Source of the DNA: a virus
Strand: one strand, 5' to 3'
IMG/VR virus record: IMGVR_UViG_3300033141_004873
Coordinates: 1-28,992 of that record
Length of the DNA stretch: 28,992 nucleotides
This document shows, in pieces, positions 7,815 to 15,865 of this stretch (its first letter is position 1; each line of letters opens with the position of its first letter). A program made the translations under genes and the position numbers. Below the pieces are notes generated by a model. The model ran no database searches, was not told the origin of the DNA, and saw nothing but the letters and a program-made list of their open reading frames with translations.

Positions 7815-8336
7815 TCATTTTTGCGCCGCCGGGCTCACCTTGGCAGCGATCTTCTTGCCCAGTTTGGCATCTGCCTCGGCCTCGGCGAACTGGCCCGAAT
7901 CCCCCGCCTTTTCCTTGGTCGCGATCTCCTTGAAAAGATCCGGCTTGCCGAAACCGCCCAGGAACTCCTTGAACCATTCGAGCTTTGATTGCTTCTTTTC
8001 CTCTGAAAACTGGATCTCGCTCTCCCCGTCCAGGGCCTGCATGAACTGGACCAGGCCGGCGTCTTTCCAAGCGGGCGGTATCCTGCCTTCCTTGATGATC
8101 CCATCTACGAACCCGGCGATCTCCCTGTCCCGCGCGGCTTTCCTCGCTTTCTTCTGCTCCTCCGCGAACGCGGCCTCTGCCTCCCTTTTCGCTGCTTCCG
8201 CTGCTTCCTGTTTTGCTCTTTCCAGGTCCGCCTCGCTGAAGCCCTTGTCCTTGTTGTCCCCGAAGCCTAGGTCAGGATCTTTCTCGATCTTTTTCCAGAA
8301 CTTCAGGAACTCCAGAAACTCCATGAATTTTTCCAT
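7815..8336 (-). CDS. Nested scaffold protein (in-frame internal start)
   Basis: ATG 8336 inside the protease gene is preceded by GGAGG with seven bases spacing, a much stronger ribosome site than is expected inside a gene. From there 173 residues in the same frame make a helical, charged protein starting MEKFMEFLEFLKFW. This matches the nested scaffold genes known in lambda (C and Nu3) and in Mu (I and Z). The scaffold would fill the procapsid and be degraded by the longer product's protease domain. The second product is inferred from the SD and family precedent. Confidence 0.7.
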   Translation of the reverse strand: MEKFMEFLEFLKFWKKIEKDPDLGFGDNKDKGFSEADLERAKQEAAEAAKREAEAAFAEEQKKARKAARDREIAGFVDGIIKEGRIPPAWKDAGLVQFMQALDGESEIQFSEEKKQSKLEWFKEFLGGFGKPDLFKEIATKEKAGDSGQFAEAEADAKLGKKIAAKVSPAAQK

Positions 8337-9215
8337 CTGTGATCCTCCTGTAAAATTGTTTTTCTTGAACTGTCCTATGCCGAATTTCTTCCTGAATTTA
8401 TCCAATCGCTCGCTTATGATCGAGCGTTCCTCGGGTGTGTATTGGGCCTGGTTGTCTTTCTGCCCCCAGTAGCTCGCCGCGGCCCTGGTTTGATCCGCGC
8501 TGGGACAGGGATAGCGGTAATTGACCGGGTCCAGGAACTGCTCGTCGGGCACGTCCTTCCACTCCGCAGGCTTGCTTACGTGCCCCCCTTCCTTGATGCC
8601 GATGCCGTACCTTTTCGAGCGTTTTTCCTGTGCCTCCCTGGCCTCTTCGCGCGAGGCGAACTCGAACACGATGCCCTCTTCCTTGAAGCCGATATCCTGA
8701 AGGCCCTTGACCGCGGGCGGCGCTGCGCCCAGAAAGCCGACATGGCGCAGCCTGCCGTCCGGATAAAAGCTCGCCGAACGCTTCTTGAAAAGTCCCTGCT
8801 CCACCATCTGCGCGAATTCCGGCACCACTTGCTTGAACCTTGCCAGAAGAACTTTCACCCCGTCCCTGACCGTGGTCGCCAGCCCTTCCACCCAGCCGTA
8901 CGCGGGCGCGTTCTCCCTCGGGTGACCTATTACCAGGGGCGGCTCGTGCGCGCGGGGATCGAAGGTTGCCACGGCCTTCTCGATCAACTGGTCGCCGTCG
9001 TGTTCGCGGCCTTCGCTATCAGTCTGTTTGCCTCCCCGGAAAATTTCTATCCAGTCGTCAAAACCCTTGAATTTCATTGCTTCCTCCCACTGCCTGATGC
9101 ATATCGCGTAGCGCTGCTTCTCGTCCGGATACTCGGAAACCATGATCCCGTCGGCCATGCATCTTTGCAGGAAATTGTCGCGTTTTTCATTGCCCTGTGG
9201 CTTAGGAATCGGCAT
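7815..9215 (-). CDS. Head maturation protease with scaffold domain (Mu gpI-like)
   Basis: The 466-residue protein has at least three parts. Residues 1-45 carry a CMADGIMVSEYPDEKQRYAIC element often found on prohead proteins. Residues about 48-195 resemble the Mu I protease (GGKQTDSEGREHDGD, then HEPPLVIGHPRENAPAYGWVE). Residues about 200-285 hold a small domain with DPVNYRYPCPSADQTRAA, then a helical, Glu/Lys/Ala-rich scaffold from about 294. It cleaves scaffold and capsid subunits during maturation. Start ATG 9215 has SD GGGGAG. An internal in-frame start encodes the scaffold alone. It lies directly upstream of the decoration and capsid genes. Confidence 0.85.
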   Translation of the reverse strand: MPIPKPQGNEKRDNFLQRCMADGIMVSEYPDEKQRYAICIRQWEEAMKFKGFDDWIEIFRGGKQTDSEGREHDGDQLIEKAVATFDPRAHEPPLVIGHPRENAPAYGWVEGLATTVRDGVKVLLARFKQVVPEFAQMVEQGLFKKRSASFYPDGRLRHVGFLGAAPPAVKGLQDIGFKEEGIVFEFASREEAREAQEKRSKRYGIGIKEGGHVSKPAEWKDVPDEQFLDPVNYRYPCPSADQTRAAASYWGQKDNQAQYTPEERSIISERLDKFRKKFGIGQFKKNNFTGGSQMEKFMEFLEFLKFWKKIEKDPDLGFGDNKDKGFSEADLERAKQEAAEAAKREAEAAFAEEQKKARKAARDREIAGFVDGIIKEGRIPPAWKDAGLVQFMQALDGESEIQFSEEKKQSKLEWFKEFLGGFGKPDLFKEIATKEKAGDSGQFAEAEADAKLGKKIAAKVSPAAQK

Positions 9216-9221
9216 ATAAAT

Positions 9222-9794
9222 TCATCTCCCCACGATCGCGAGCGCGTCGAGCACGGTCTCCTTGATCTCCTCCCAGTCCTCGTCCTGCACCACCATGAAC
9301 GGCCTTGCAGGGATATCTCCCCAGGGCAGGACCATTTTTCGCGTATGCTCCCGCACGGCAATTACCTTCGGCTCGATCACTCTCCCAAATGCCTGGGTGA
9401 TTCGCCTCGTGTGCGCCGGGATTCTGACCTCCACCGTACCGAAACTGCCCCTTTTGGCCCCGAACTGGTGCACCGCCGCATAGACCTTGTTTGTGCCTAT
9501 CTCGGCCCGGTCCCTGTATCCCCTGCCGTGAATGGATCCCATTAGCCCTCCTGCGAATCCCTGGCGCCGGAGTATCGGGTGCGCCCGGCCGCGCAACTTG
9601 ACCGTAACCGGGGAAAGCCCTGCCCAGGGCCTTGGCCTTCCCTCTTTCTCGAAAGTCCGCACCACGGAAGTCCTGACCACGTCTGCGACGGCACTCATCA
9701 CCGGCGTCAGGTTCGCCATGCGCCTCTGGAGGCGCTGAAGCAGTCTCGTCACTTCCTTATCCTTGACCTCTATCTTGAGCCCCACTCCCGCCAT
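9222..9794 (-). CDS. Phage virion morphogenesis protein (Mu gpG-like)
   Basis: The 190-residue protein begins with a short variable part and continues RLQRRMANLTPVMSAVADVV, then the segment GRPRPWAGLSPVTVKLRGR and later VHQFGAKRG and IPARPF. These match the gpG/virion morphogenesis family (compare W..LS..T...R and QFG). In Mu-like phages the gene lies after gpF, as here, and is needed for tail or head completion. Its ATG 9794 directly follows the TAA of a 43-codon gene (TAAATG). Confidence 0.85.
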   Translation of the reverse strand: MAGVGLKIEVKDKEVTRLLQRLQRRMANLTPVMSAVADVVRTSVVRTFEKEGRPRPWAGLSPVTVKLRGRAHPILRRQGFAGGLMGSIHGRGYRDRAEIGTNKVYAAVHQFGAKRGSFGTVEVRIPAHTRRITQAFGRVIEPKVIAVREHTRKMVLPWGDIPARPFMVVQDEDWEEIKETVLDALAIVGR

Positions 9795-9926
9795 TTACTT
9801 GACAACTCCGGAAACTGTGCTAAAATCAGCCTTAACGATGGTTCCGGTACGAGCCGCAGCCTCAATAGCCGGAGCCTGGCGATCCGGGTTGCTGCGGACC
9901 CGAGATCCTTTTATTCCCGTGCCCAT
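9795..9926 (-). CDS. Small hypothetical protein between gpF and gpG (43 aa)
   Basis: An open frame of 43 codons starts at ATG 9926, overlapping the 3' end of the gpF-like gene by 16 bases, with AGGA eight bases upstream. It ends with TAA at 9795-9797, immediately before the gpG start. The product begins MGTGIKGSRV and is basic at the N-terminus and Ala/Val-rich at the C-terminus. The tight packing on both sides and the SD support translation. I do not recognise a family. Confidence 0.55.
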   Translation of the reverse strand: MGTGIKGSRVRSNPDRQAPAIEAAARTGTIVKADFSTVSGVVK

Positions 9927-11191
9927 ATCAGCTTTCCTGCCCTCTGGTTGTTTGCATACCCAAGCTTGCTCGTCGGGATCATTGTCCAGGCCTCCATGAT
10001 GCCCGATCTTACCTGTGCGACCATCACAATGGCCCGCTGCCTGTCCAATCTTACAGCCTTGACAGTGCGCTGCCTGAGTTCATATTTTCCGGTGCCCTTG
10101 TGCCTTTCGAAGCTGAGCCATACTTCAAATGGCTCTTCGAGCGCCTCCCGGATGAACGGCACGAAGGCAGAGCGATCCAGGGGCACGTGCTCCGCAAGCG
10201 TCTCAGCGTTTGCGAGGATATCGTAGCGAAATTGCCCGCTCCGGAATGAAAAGACTCTCTCCTTTGCACCCAGGATTCTCTCAAGCTCTGACCTCAATGC
10301 GGCTTTGGAGGCCAACATGGGCCCGATCTTGGCCCTCGGCTCGTCAATCCGGATCCTTTCCGGTCTGCCGTAGGTCTCCCAATCACCTGGGGTAAGGCGC
10401 TCCCATGCCTTTGTCCCCTGCGCCCGCCACTTGCTCATGACGTCCTGGGAAAGTTTCCTGCCCCACGCCGCCTCGCCCGGATTGTAGTCCCAGCCCGGGT
10501 CTATCCCCTTGGGCACCCTGTATATCTCGCCCGTATCCTTGTTCGTCCATTCATAATATTCCTTTCGCGGCGCCTTCTCCCTGATCGGGAACTCGCTATC
10601 TGCGAGCTCTTTGTGCAATCTTTCGACCTCACGGGCCGAATGTGATACGATGCCGCATTTTCACCCCCAACCGTTCGGCGGTGTGTGTGTCTTCCAGAAC
10701 TCGTGATCCCAGGGAAGCACGATGTTGTACCATGCCATGTGCTCTTCCCTGGGCTCTGCGGACCTGGAGGCCACGTAGCGCAAGTAGGGCCGAAGCTCGC
10801 GCGCCAGGGGATCGTTCATCTGCTGCCAGTGTCCCGCAGCATAGGCCGTGCTCAGGTTCGTGTTGAAGATCACGGCGGTGCGCCAGCCCCGCTTTCCCCT
10901 GTATTGCCAGCCGTGGCGCTGGACGATGCGGTCAAAGTCCTTCCTGAACTCCTCCAGGGTCGTTCCTTCCGCGATCCCTCTGTCCACGGCTGCCCGCAGG
11001 TCGCTCAAAAGCTCCGTCTTCATGGCCCCTGCTACCACAAAGCCCCTGGAGTGCATCCCCTGCCGCAGGTCCCGCCACGTCCTGGTCGGCAGGTTGACCT
11101 TGCTGCGAAAGAACTCGATCGCCTCTTCAAAGGGAACGTTTATGTATTGCGCGCTTCTCGTCATAAAGTTCAAAATCTCGTCACTCGTCAC
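9911..11191 (-). CDS. Head morphogenesis protein, Mu gpF-like, with in-frame TGA at a conserved Cys position
   Basis: Two open segments, 10661-11191 and 9911-10660, lie in one frame and together give 426 residues, the usual gpF length. The first (176 residues) contains FNTNLSTAYAAGHW and ends EFWKTHTPPNGWG; the second continues KCGIVSHSAREVERL and later has PKGIDPGWDYNPGEA. In the Mu gpF family PPNGW is followed by x-Cys-x-Cys, so the TGA at 10661-10663 sits exactly at the first Cys. A SECIS-like hairpin follows. It may be a nonsense mutation, a sequencing error or a selenocysteine codon. Start is GTG 11191, overlapping the portal stop; ATG 11164 is possible. The protein is a minor head protein linked to the portal. 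Confidence 0.8.
10622..10640 (-). promoter_or_regulatory. SECIS-like hairpin downstream of the in-frame TGA
   Basis: On the minus strand TTCGGCC pairs with GGTCGAA (seven pairs, one G-U) around the five-base loop CGTGA. The loop begins 27 bases after the TGA, and a G is the second loop base. Published bacterial SECIS models need a stable upper stem, a small loop with a G in the first two positions and a spacing of roughly 16-37 bases, and this hairpin fits. Such hairpins also occur by chance. Confidence 0.35.
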
Positions 11192-11205
11192 TCGTCACTC
11201 GTCGC
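11178..11205. repeat. Heptamer tandem repeat at the portal/gpF junction
   Basis: On the plus strand three perfect copies of TCACTCG occur at 11181-11201, with degenerate flanking copies. On the minus strand this is (GACGAGT)n and covers the portal stop codon and the gpF start, so the GTGA overlap is written by the repeat. A seven-base unit shifts frame if copy number changes. Confidence 0.85.
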
Positions 11206-12714
11206 TCCTTGCATTGCATCGAACCTCCCGGCCAGCTCGGCAAGGGTCATGGCCCGGCTCATGAGGTTGCCCAGTTCCTCCGGGTCCATGTCCTGGTATA
11301 TATCCAGCAGCCCGTCCCTGAATTCCTCCAGGGTGGCGGAGCGTTTGAGAAGGTCTTCGATCGGCGCCATCAGGGCGTCGAATCGGGCTGAGGACGCAGT
11401 TTTTTCTCCCAGTGCATATAAGATGTCGGCCGGAGAGTCGTCTTTCGCTCCAGGGCCGGATTTGAAAGCCTCGGCAAAGCCTCCGGGGGCCTCCGGGGAC
11501 GGTTCGCCCAGGTCGAAATCCCCCTCCTGGAGATTGTAGACCCGGCGGTAATAATCCCTGGTGAAGCGCAATCCCTGTTCGGTCAGGGTCTTGTCCCGCT
11601 CGGCCCGGTCTTTCTGGATGTCCTCTTCCTGGTAAAAGGTGAAGGCGGGCGCAGCGGCCCCCGCAAAATTAAGCTCCACCACGTATTTGAACAGCGTGTT
11701 CATGACCTGGCAGACCATGCGCTTGTCCATGTCCACGATGTCCTGGCGAACCTCCAGGTGCCCCTCGGTCGCTGCGTAAGATCCGCCCTTGTCGAGCTCG
11801 GTGGAAAGCGTCTGGCCCAGCACTGCCTTTGAGATCTCCCTGTTCGCCGCGGACACGAGCTTCTCGTAAATACCTGCACTTGATGCCTTAAATGCAGACT
11901 CTTTAAGTTCCACGCTCTCGTCGTCGTTGATCACGGCCACCGCGTCCTGCACCATGCTGACAAGCCGCGTGAGCAGCGCGGAGCGCTCCGTCTCGTTCGT
12001 TGCCCTCGGGACCTTTCCGATGAGCCAGGGCATGCCGTATTTTTCCGTGAATATGGCCCAGAACTTGAACCCGCCCTTTTTGAACGCAACGGGCCAGAAA
12101 CACCTTGCCAGGACCCGCTCGCCGTAAGGATTCTGGTAGCTTGCATGGTGCCGGGCCAGCAAGAACTTCCGTTTCGGCAGCTCTTCCCCCTGGATCATGT
12201 TGTCCCGGGAGAGGAACCTGAGCTTGTTTTCCGTGCTGAACACGAACCACTCAGGCGGCTTTCCTTCGACCCGCTCCGGCAGCCACAGCCCGTCCGAATG
12301 TGACCAGATTACTTCCAGGGCCGAGATCCCGAAAAACGGTGCGTCCAGGACTTCGCTGATGATCTGTCCCACGTCGATGCGGGAGAGGAGCCCCTCGATC
12401 GCCTCAAGGGCGGCCCTGTTGGCCCGCTTCGATCCTTCCTTTGCTTCCCCTATCTCCCATTCCTGGTTCAGGGTCCCGGATTTGCGAGACATGTAACAGC
12501 TCCACACGTGCGCGTCGGAAAGAAGCTGGCGGTACACGGGGAGGGTCTGGCCCAGTTTTTCGAGCACCGGGTCGGGATCCGGCAGATACGCGTAAAAACC
12601 CATCCAGTCGATGGTCCTCGAGCGGACCGCTATCTCACTGACCAGGCTTTCCGTTTCGCCCGGTTTTCTCTCGTCAAGCTCGATGAAGCGATTCTCGTTC
12701 AGCCAGAGTCTCAT
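11188..12714 (-). CDS. Portal protein (Mu gp29-like, DUF935)
   Basis: The 508-residue protein matches the DUF935 portal family of Mu-like phages. It has an N-terminal segment DPDPVLEKLGQTLPVYRQLLSDAHV, then WEIGEAKEGSKRAN, FFGISALEVIW near residue 126, and FTEKYGMPWLIGKVPRAT near residue 223. The C-terminal third (about 405-505) is less conserved. Portals form a 12-subunit ring at one capsid vertex through which DNA is packaged. The gene follows the terminase and precedes gpF in standard order. Start ATG 12714 has SD GGAGACC. The stop lies in a heptamer repeat. Confidence 0.92.
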   Translation of the reverse strand: MRLWLNENRFIELDERKPGETESLVSEIAVRSRTIDWMGFYAYLPDPDPVLEKLGQTLPVYRQLLSDAHVWSCYMSRKSGTLNQEWEIGEAKEGSKRANRAALEAIEGLLSRIDVGQIISEVLDAPFFGISALEVIWSHSDGLWLPERVEGKPPEWFVFSTENKLRFLSRDNMIQGEELPKRKFLLARHHASYQNPYGERVLARCFWPVAFKKGGFKFWAIFTEKYGMPWLIGKVPRATNETERSALLTRLVSMVQDAVAVINDDESVELKESAFKASSAGIYEKLVSAANREISKAVLGQTLSTELDKGGSYAATEGHLEVRQDIVDMDKRMVCQVMNTLFKYVVELNFAGAAAPAFTFYQEEDIQKDRAERDKTLTEQGLRFTRDYYRRVYNLQEGDFDLGEPSPEAPGGFAEAFKSGPGAKDDSPADILYALGEKTASSARFDALMAPIEDLLKRSATLEEFRDGLLDIYQDMDPEELGNLMSRAMTLAELAGRFDAMQGATSDE

Positions 12715-12729
12715 AAGGTCTCCATCTTC

Positions 12730-14265
12730 TCAGTAAGCCCCGTAATTTGCCCTGCCGTAATAGCTCATGACCTCCGCTGCAACACTCCTGGAGCCGGCAC
12801 TCATCACCGCCGGCACGCCTGCATTGCCGGCCATCTCGTAGATCGCGTAGCACGCCATCGCCCCTGCTATGGCGGAATCTCCATGCCGTTTTTGCTTCTT
12901 CTTGTCCTTGCTCGCGCTTCGCAGATCAGGCACCTTGGCCACTCCCTTGATAACCCTGATCGCCCGGTGGTCCTGGATGATGTCCGCGTCCCTGGGGAGC
13001 AGGATGGTGCGGTCCTCGAACATGGCCTTGTACCTGGGCATGTAGTCCCTGTACCAGGCCTCGGTCGCCATGACCTGCTGGATCCGGTTCGCTCCGTAGC
13101 GCTGCATGGCCACTTCGGCCAGGTACTGGCCGTTCCCGCGGGCATCGAGCGCCCCCCCGGAAAAATGGGGCAACCGGTCGACTACGTAGAAAAGTATCTG
13201 CTTTTGCTGCTCGAACGGTATATTCCACAGCTCCAGCACAAAGGGCGCCCGGAAGCTCGCGTTTTGCTGCTCCAGCAACGGCATGATCACCGTCAAATCT
13301 CCAAGCCTTCCGAAATCCTCCCCGAAATATGAGACCCTGCGTGAGTCAACCGCCTCGAGCAGCGGTTTGAGCATCTCCTCGCACCAGTCCCTGACTTCCG
13401 CCCTGCGCAGATGTTCAGGCAGCTCGGCAAAGCTCGCCTTTTGCTCGTATCGAATGACCGGTATTTCCGGCGACATGCACGCCTCGATCAATGCCCTGGA
13501 AAGGTAGACCCCGGTCCCCTGGCTCGGGACAACGAAGAGCTCCTCGTCCGCGTCATCGCCGTAAAAATCAATCACTTCCTGGCGCCAGGCCCGCTCCGCC
13601 TCTTCGGACCACTCGCGCTTGAGAACCTCGCAGATCCTGCGATAGAGACCCTGCTCCAGGGCCTCGTCAAAGTCCGTCCTGTGCAGGCTGTAGGGTATCC
13701 TGCCTGCCCGGATGTCGTTCACCAGCGCGTTGAACTCGTTGTCATCCCCGTTGTGGGTGGAGATGATCCTCACGTCCCCGCCCCAGATGAGGAGCGCCAT
13801 CGCGGCCTTTATCAGCCCGGGCAGGTCGTCGTGAAACGCCGCCTCGTCCAGCACGACCCGACCCTGCTTGCCGCGCAGGTTGGTAGGCCTGGAGGAGAGG
13901 GCGGTTATGCGGTTGCCGGACGCAAAATCGATCCTGAACGACTTGATCTCCCGCTCCCCGTCCTCGAATACGAACTCCTTCACTTCGGAGGCCGCGAGGT
14001 CGTAAGCCCTGGCCCAGTTGGCGCAATCGTTGATGAACTCCAGGGCCATGTCCTTGTTGTAGCCGACATACCACACGTCATCCCCTGATTCGGACGCAGC
14101 ATAGAGGGCATCGTCCGATGCCTCGGCCCACGAAATCCCGATCCGGCGCGATTTCTCGTACACCTTGACCTTGCTCTTGTCCGCCACCCAGGCCTGCTGG
14201 TAAGGAAGCAGGATCCCGCCCGGTGTCTTTCGCGCCTCTTCGAAGTCTTTCTGCGTCCCCGTCAT
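12730..14265 (-). CDS. Terminase large subunit (Mu gp28-like)
   Basis: The 511-residue protein has the ATPase motif KSRRIGISW (about residues 38-46), a variant Walker A typical of this family. The Walker B VVLDEAAF is at 137-144 and a motif III-like IIST at 167-170. The nuclease half carries DFGRLGDLT (Asp317 and Asp324), LDARGNG (Asp374) and HGDSAIAGAM (Asp463), acidic residues expected for the RNase H-like nuclease. It drives DNA packaging and cuts the concatemer or, in Mu-like phages, host-flanked phage DNA. Start ATG 14265 overlaps the small-subunit stop as ATGA. Confidence 0.93.
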   Translation of the reverse strand: MTGTQKDFEEARKTPGGILLPYQQAWVADKSKVKVYEKSRRIGISWAEASDDALYAASESGDDVWYVGYNKDMALEFINDCANWARAYDLAASEVKEFVFEDGEREIKSFRIDFASGNRITALSSRPTNLRGKQGRVVLDEAAFHDDLPGLIKAAMALLIWGGDVRIISTHNGDDNEFNALVNDIRAGRIPYSLHRTDFDEALEQGLYRRICEVLKREWSEEAERAWRQEVIDFYGDDADEELFVVPSQGTGVYLSRALIEACMSPEIPVIRYEQKASFAELPEHLRRAEVRDWCEEMLKPLLEAVDSRRVSYFGEDFGRLGDLTVIMPLLEQQNASFRAPFVLELWNIPFEQQKQILFYVVDRLPHFSGGALDARGNGQYLAEVAMQRYGANRIQQVMATEAWYRDYMPRYKAMFEDRTILLPRDADIIQDHRAIRVIKGVAKVPDLRSASKDKKKQKRHGDSAIAGAMACYAIYEMAGNAGVPAVMSAGSRSVAAEVMSYYGRANYGAY

Positions 14266-14786
14266 TTGCTGATACCCAGGATTTTCTTGCGGATCTCTTC
14301 CGCGGTCTCGTCGCTCAGGCCCTTGGCCCTCGCTACTTTTCCGACCTCCTCGGCGGTCTTTTTCACCCGGTCGGCAAATTCTTTTTTCAGCCGCTCCCGG
14401 AGCACGGTGCTGGCCTGGAGCCGCGCAAAGTCGCTGATGATCCGCGGCAGCTTGGTCACTTTGATCTTGCCGCTCATCTGGGCCTCCAGGATCAGTTGAG
14501 CAAAGAGCTTGCTCGCCGCCTCCTCGAGCACCATGCCGTCCCCGCCCGCCTCGGAAACCAGTGCCTTGCTCTTGTCCTCAACCATCCGGAGCTGCTGGTA
14601 GACGCTCAAGAAATCCTTGCCGTACCTGCCGATCGCGCTCCTTGAGATGTCATAGCCTTTGTCGGCCAAATACGCCTTGATATCGTCATAGGTCACCCCA
14701 GGTTCGATCAGAAGCCGGTCCACTTCCTCCCGGACTTCCGGGGGCAGCTCATCCCGAACCCGGCCGTGCTTGCGCCTAGTCTTCAT
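14262..14786 (-). CDS. Small terminase-like protein (Mu gp27-like, DUF3486)
   Basis: The protein has 174 residues from ATG 14786; the TTG one codon earlier is less likely. MKTRRKHGRVRDELPPEVREEVDRLL, then GVTYDDIKAYLADKGYDISRSAIGRYG, is the DUF3486/gp27 pattern, a helix-turn-helix that recognises the packaging site. The C-terminal half is helical. It overlaps the gp26-like gene by 11 bases and the large subunit by four, so the three are probably translated in series. Confidence 0.87.
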   Translation of the reverse strand: MKTRRKHGRVRDELPPEVREEVDRLLIEPGVTYDDIKAYLADKGYDISRSAIGRYGKDFLSVYQQLRMVEDKSKALVSEAGGDGMVLEEAASKLFAQLILEAQMSGKIKVTKLPRIISDFARLQASTVLRERLKKEFADRVKKTAEEVGKVARAKGLSDETAEEIRKKILGISK

Positions 14787-15033
14787 CAACGCCCAGCTCC
14801 TTCTTGATCTCGCCGATCTCGGCGCTCAACCGGTCGTACCTGCGTTTCACCCTGTCCAGTTCCGCCATGAGCTCGAGGGCCTCCCCGGTCCTGAGCTCGC
14901 CGAGGGGCGTGACGGGCGCGGGCTGTATGATCATCTTGATGGAACGGATCAGGCCCTGGGCCTTTGTCGCCAGCTTCATGCGCTCCATCTTCTTCTCTTG
15001 GAGCGTCCCTTCCAGTATCAGCCGTTCGCTCAT
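14776..15033 (-). CDS. Mu gp26-like small coiled-coil protein
   Basis: The 85-residue protein is helical with two charged stretches, KAQGLIRSIKMIIQP and ELDRVKRRYDRLSAEIGEIKKEL. In Mu the small gp26 gene sits just before gp27, as here, and similar proteins are found in this position in many Mu-like prophages. Its function is unknown; a role in packaging or lysis is possible from context. It shares ATGA with the membrane gene upstream. Confidence 0.65.
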   Translation of the reverse strand: MSERLILEGTLQEKKMERMKLATKAQGLIRSIKMIIQPAPVTPLGELRTGEALELMAELDRVKRRYDRLSAEIGEIKKELGVDED

Positions 15034-15371
15034 TGCGCATCTCCGTGCCGTATCTTGATCTCTCCCCTTACCGCGGGGCAGAATTGGTTCTTTTCAATCC
15101 CGTCGGCTGCCTTCTGCCATGCCTGGGTGTTCATGATGACCACGTCGCGCAAGTCCTTTGCCACGGCCTCGTATTTTTCCACCAGCCGCACGTTGGACTC
15201 GTACATGTCCACCACTTCTTCGAAGCGTTTCTTCTGCGCCTGGGCGATGAATATCGCCATCACCCAGGGCCCCACCACGATGAAAAACACGAGCACCCCG
15301 AAAGGCCACGAGCTGAAGGCCTTCAGCACCGAGACCAGGGCGGTCAAAATCGAAATTTGCTCTGGCGTCAT
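15030..15371 (-). CDS. Membrane-anchored coiled-coil protein of the lysis cassette
   Basis: The 113-residue protein has one hydrophobic segment at about residues 23-42 (WPFGVLVFFIVVGPWVMAIF) followed by a charged helical region (about 46-97). This architecture resembles inner-membrane spanins or small accessory holins of phages. It lies between a holin-like gene and gp26-like gene, and starts at ATG 15371 with AAGGAAG. No signal peptidase or lipobox motif is seen, and no outer spanin partner is evident. The name rests on location and topology only. Confidence 0.55.
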   Translation of the reverse strand: MTPEQISILTALVSVLKAFSSWPFGVLVFFIVVGPWVMAIFIAQAQKKRFEEVVDMYESNVRLVEKYEAVAKDLRDVVIMNTQAWQKAADGIEKNQFCPAVRGEIKIRHGDAQ

Positions 15372-15383
15372 GTCTACTTCCTT

Positions 15384-15863
15384 TCAATTGACGTTGGCCA
15401 CGGCCTTCTCCTTCGATCTCTGCCGGTACCCGAAGAAAAAGTAAATGATCACCGCAACCAGGCTGTCCACGAGCGGGTCGCGCTCGATATAGGTCCACTT
15501 GAAGCCCGGGACCAGGTTCATCATGACCTGGCCCCAGAACTTGTCCGTAAGGTACCCGATCGCTATGAATCCGCAAAAGGGCCTGTATATGGCGTTCATG
15601 AACCGGGCCACCCAGGGAACCTTTTGGGTCCGGAGAAAGGTCATCCACATCTCCCTGGCCTTATTGACGTCTTTTACCTCGATATCAGCCTGGGCCGTTT
15701 CAAGGGCAAGTACGTCCTTGACCTTTTCCCACTTCTCTGCCTCGCTCATCTTCCTCGGCGCAAAGCGATCCAGGATATTGCTGGCCGCACCGCCCACGGC
15801 CTTGAGAGTTTCCTTCATCGCGCCCCCACCAAGGGCGCTTGCGATCCATGCGGGCAATGGCAT
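15384..15863 (-). CDS. Holin-like membrane protein (3TM-type)
   Basis: Start ATG 15863 is preferred because GGAGG lies five bases upstream; GTG 15869 overlaps the amidase stop. The product is about 159 residues. It has a charged N-terminal region (SEAEKWEKVKDVLALETAQ), then a segment AIYRPFCGFIAIGYLTDKF and a last hydrophobic segment LVDSLVAVIIYFFFGYRQR. The Arg-Pro and the final short cytoplasmic tail fit 3TM phage holins. Holins form the membrane lesion that releases or activates the endolysin, here the amidase encoded just upstream. Confidence 0.7.
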   Translation of the reverse strand: MPLPAWIASALGGGAMKETLKAVGGAASNILDRFAPRKMSEAEKWEKVKDVLALETAQADIEVKDVNKAREMWMTFLRTQKVPWVARFMNAIYRPFCGFIAIGYLTDKFWGQVMMNLVPGFKWTYIERDPLVDSLVAVIIYFFFGYRQRSKEKAVANVN

Positions 15864-15865
15864 GT

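Noticed and set aside
8442-9545. 367-codon plus-strand frame opposite the protease gene
   Set aside because: It lies antisense to clear protease and gpG homologues; long antisense frames are common in GC-rich DNA with strong codon bias.
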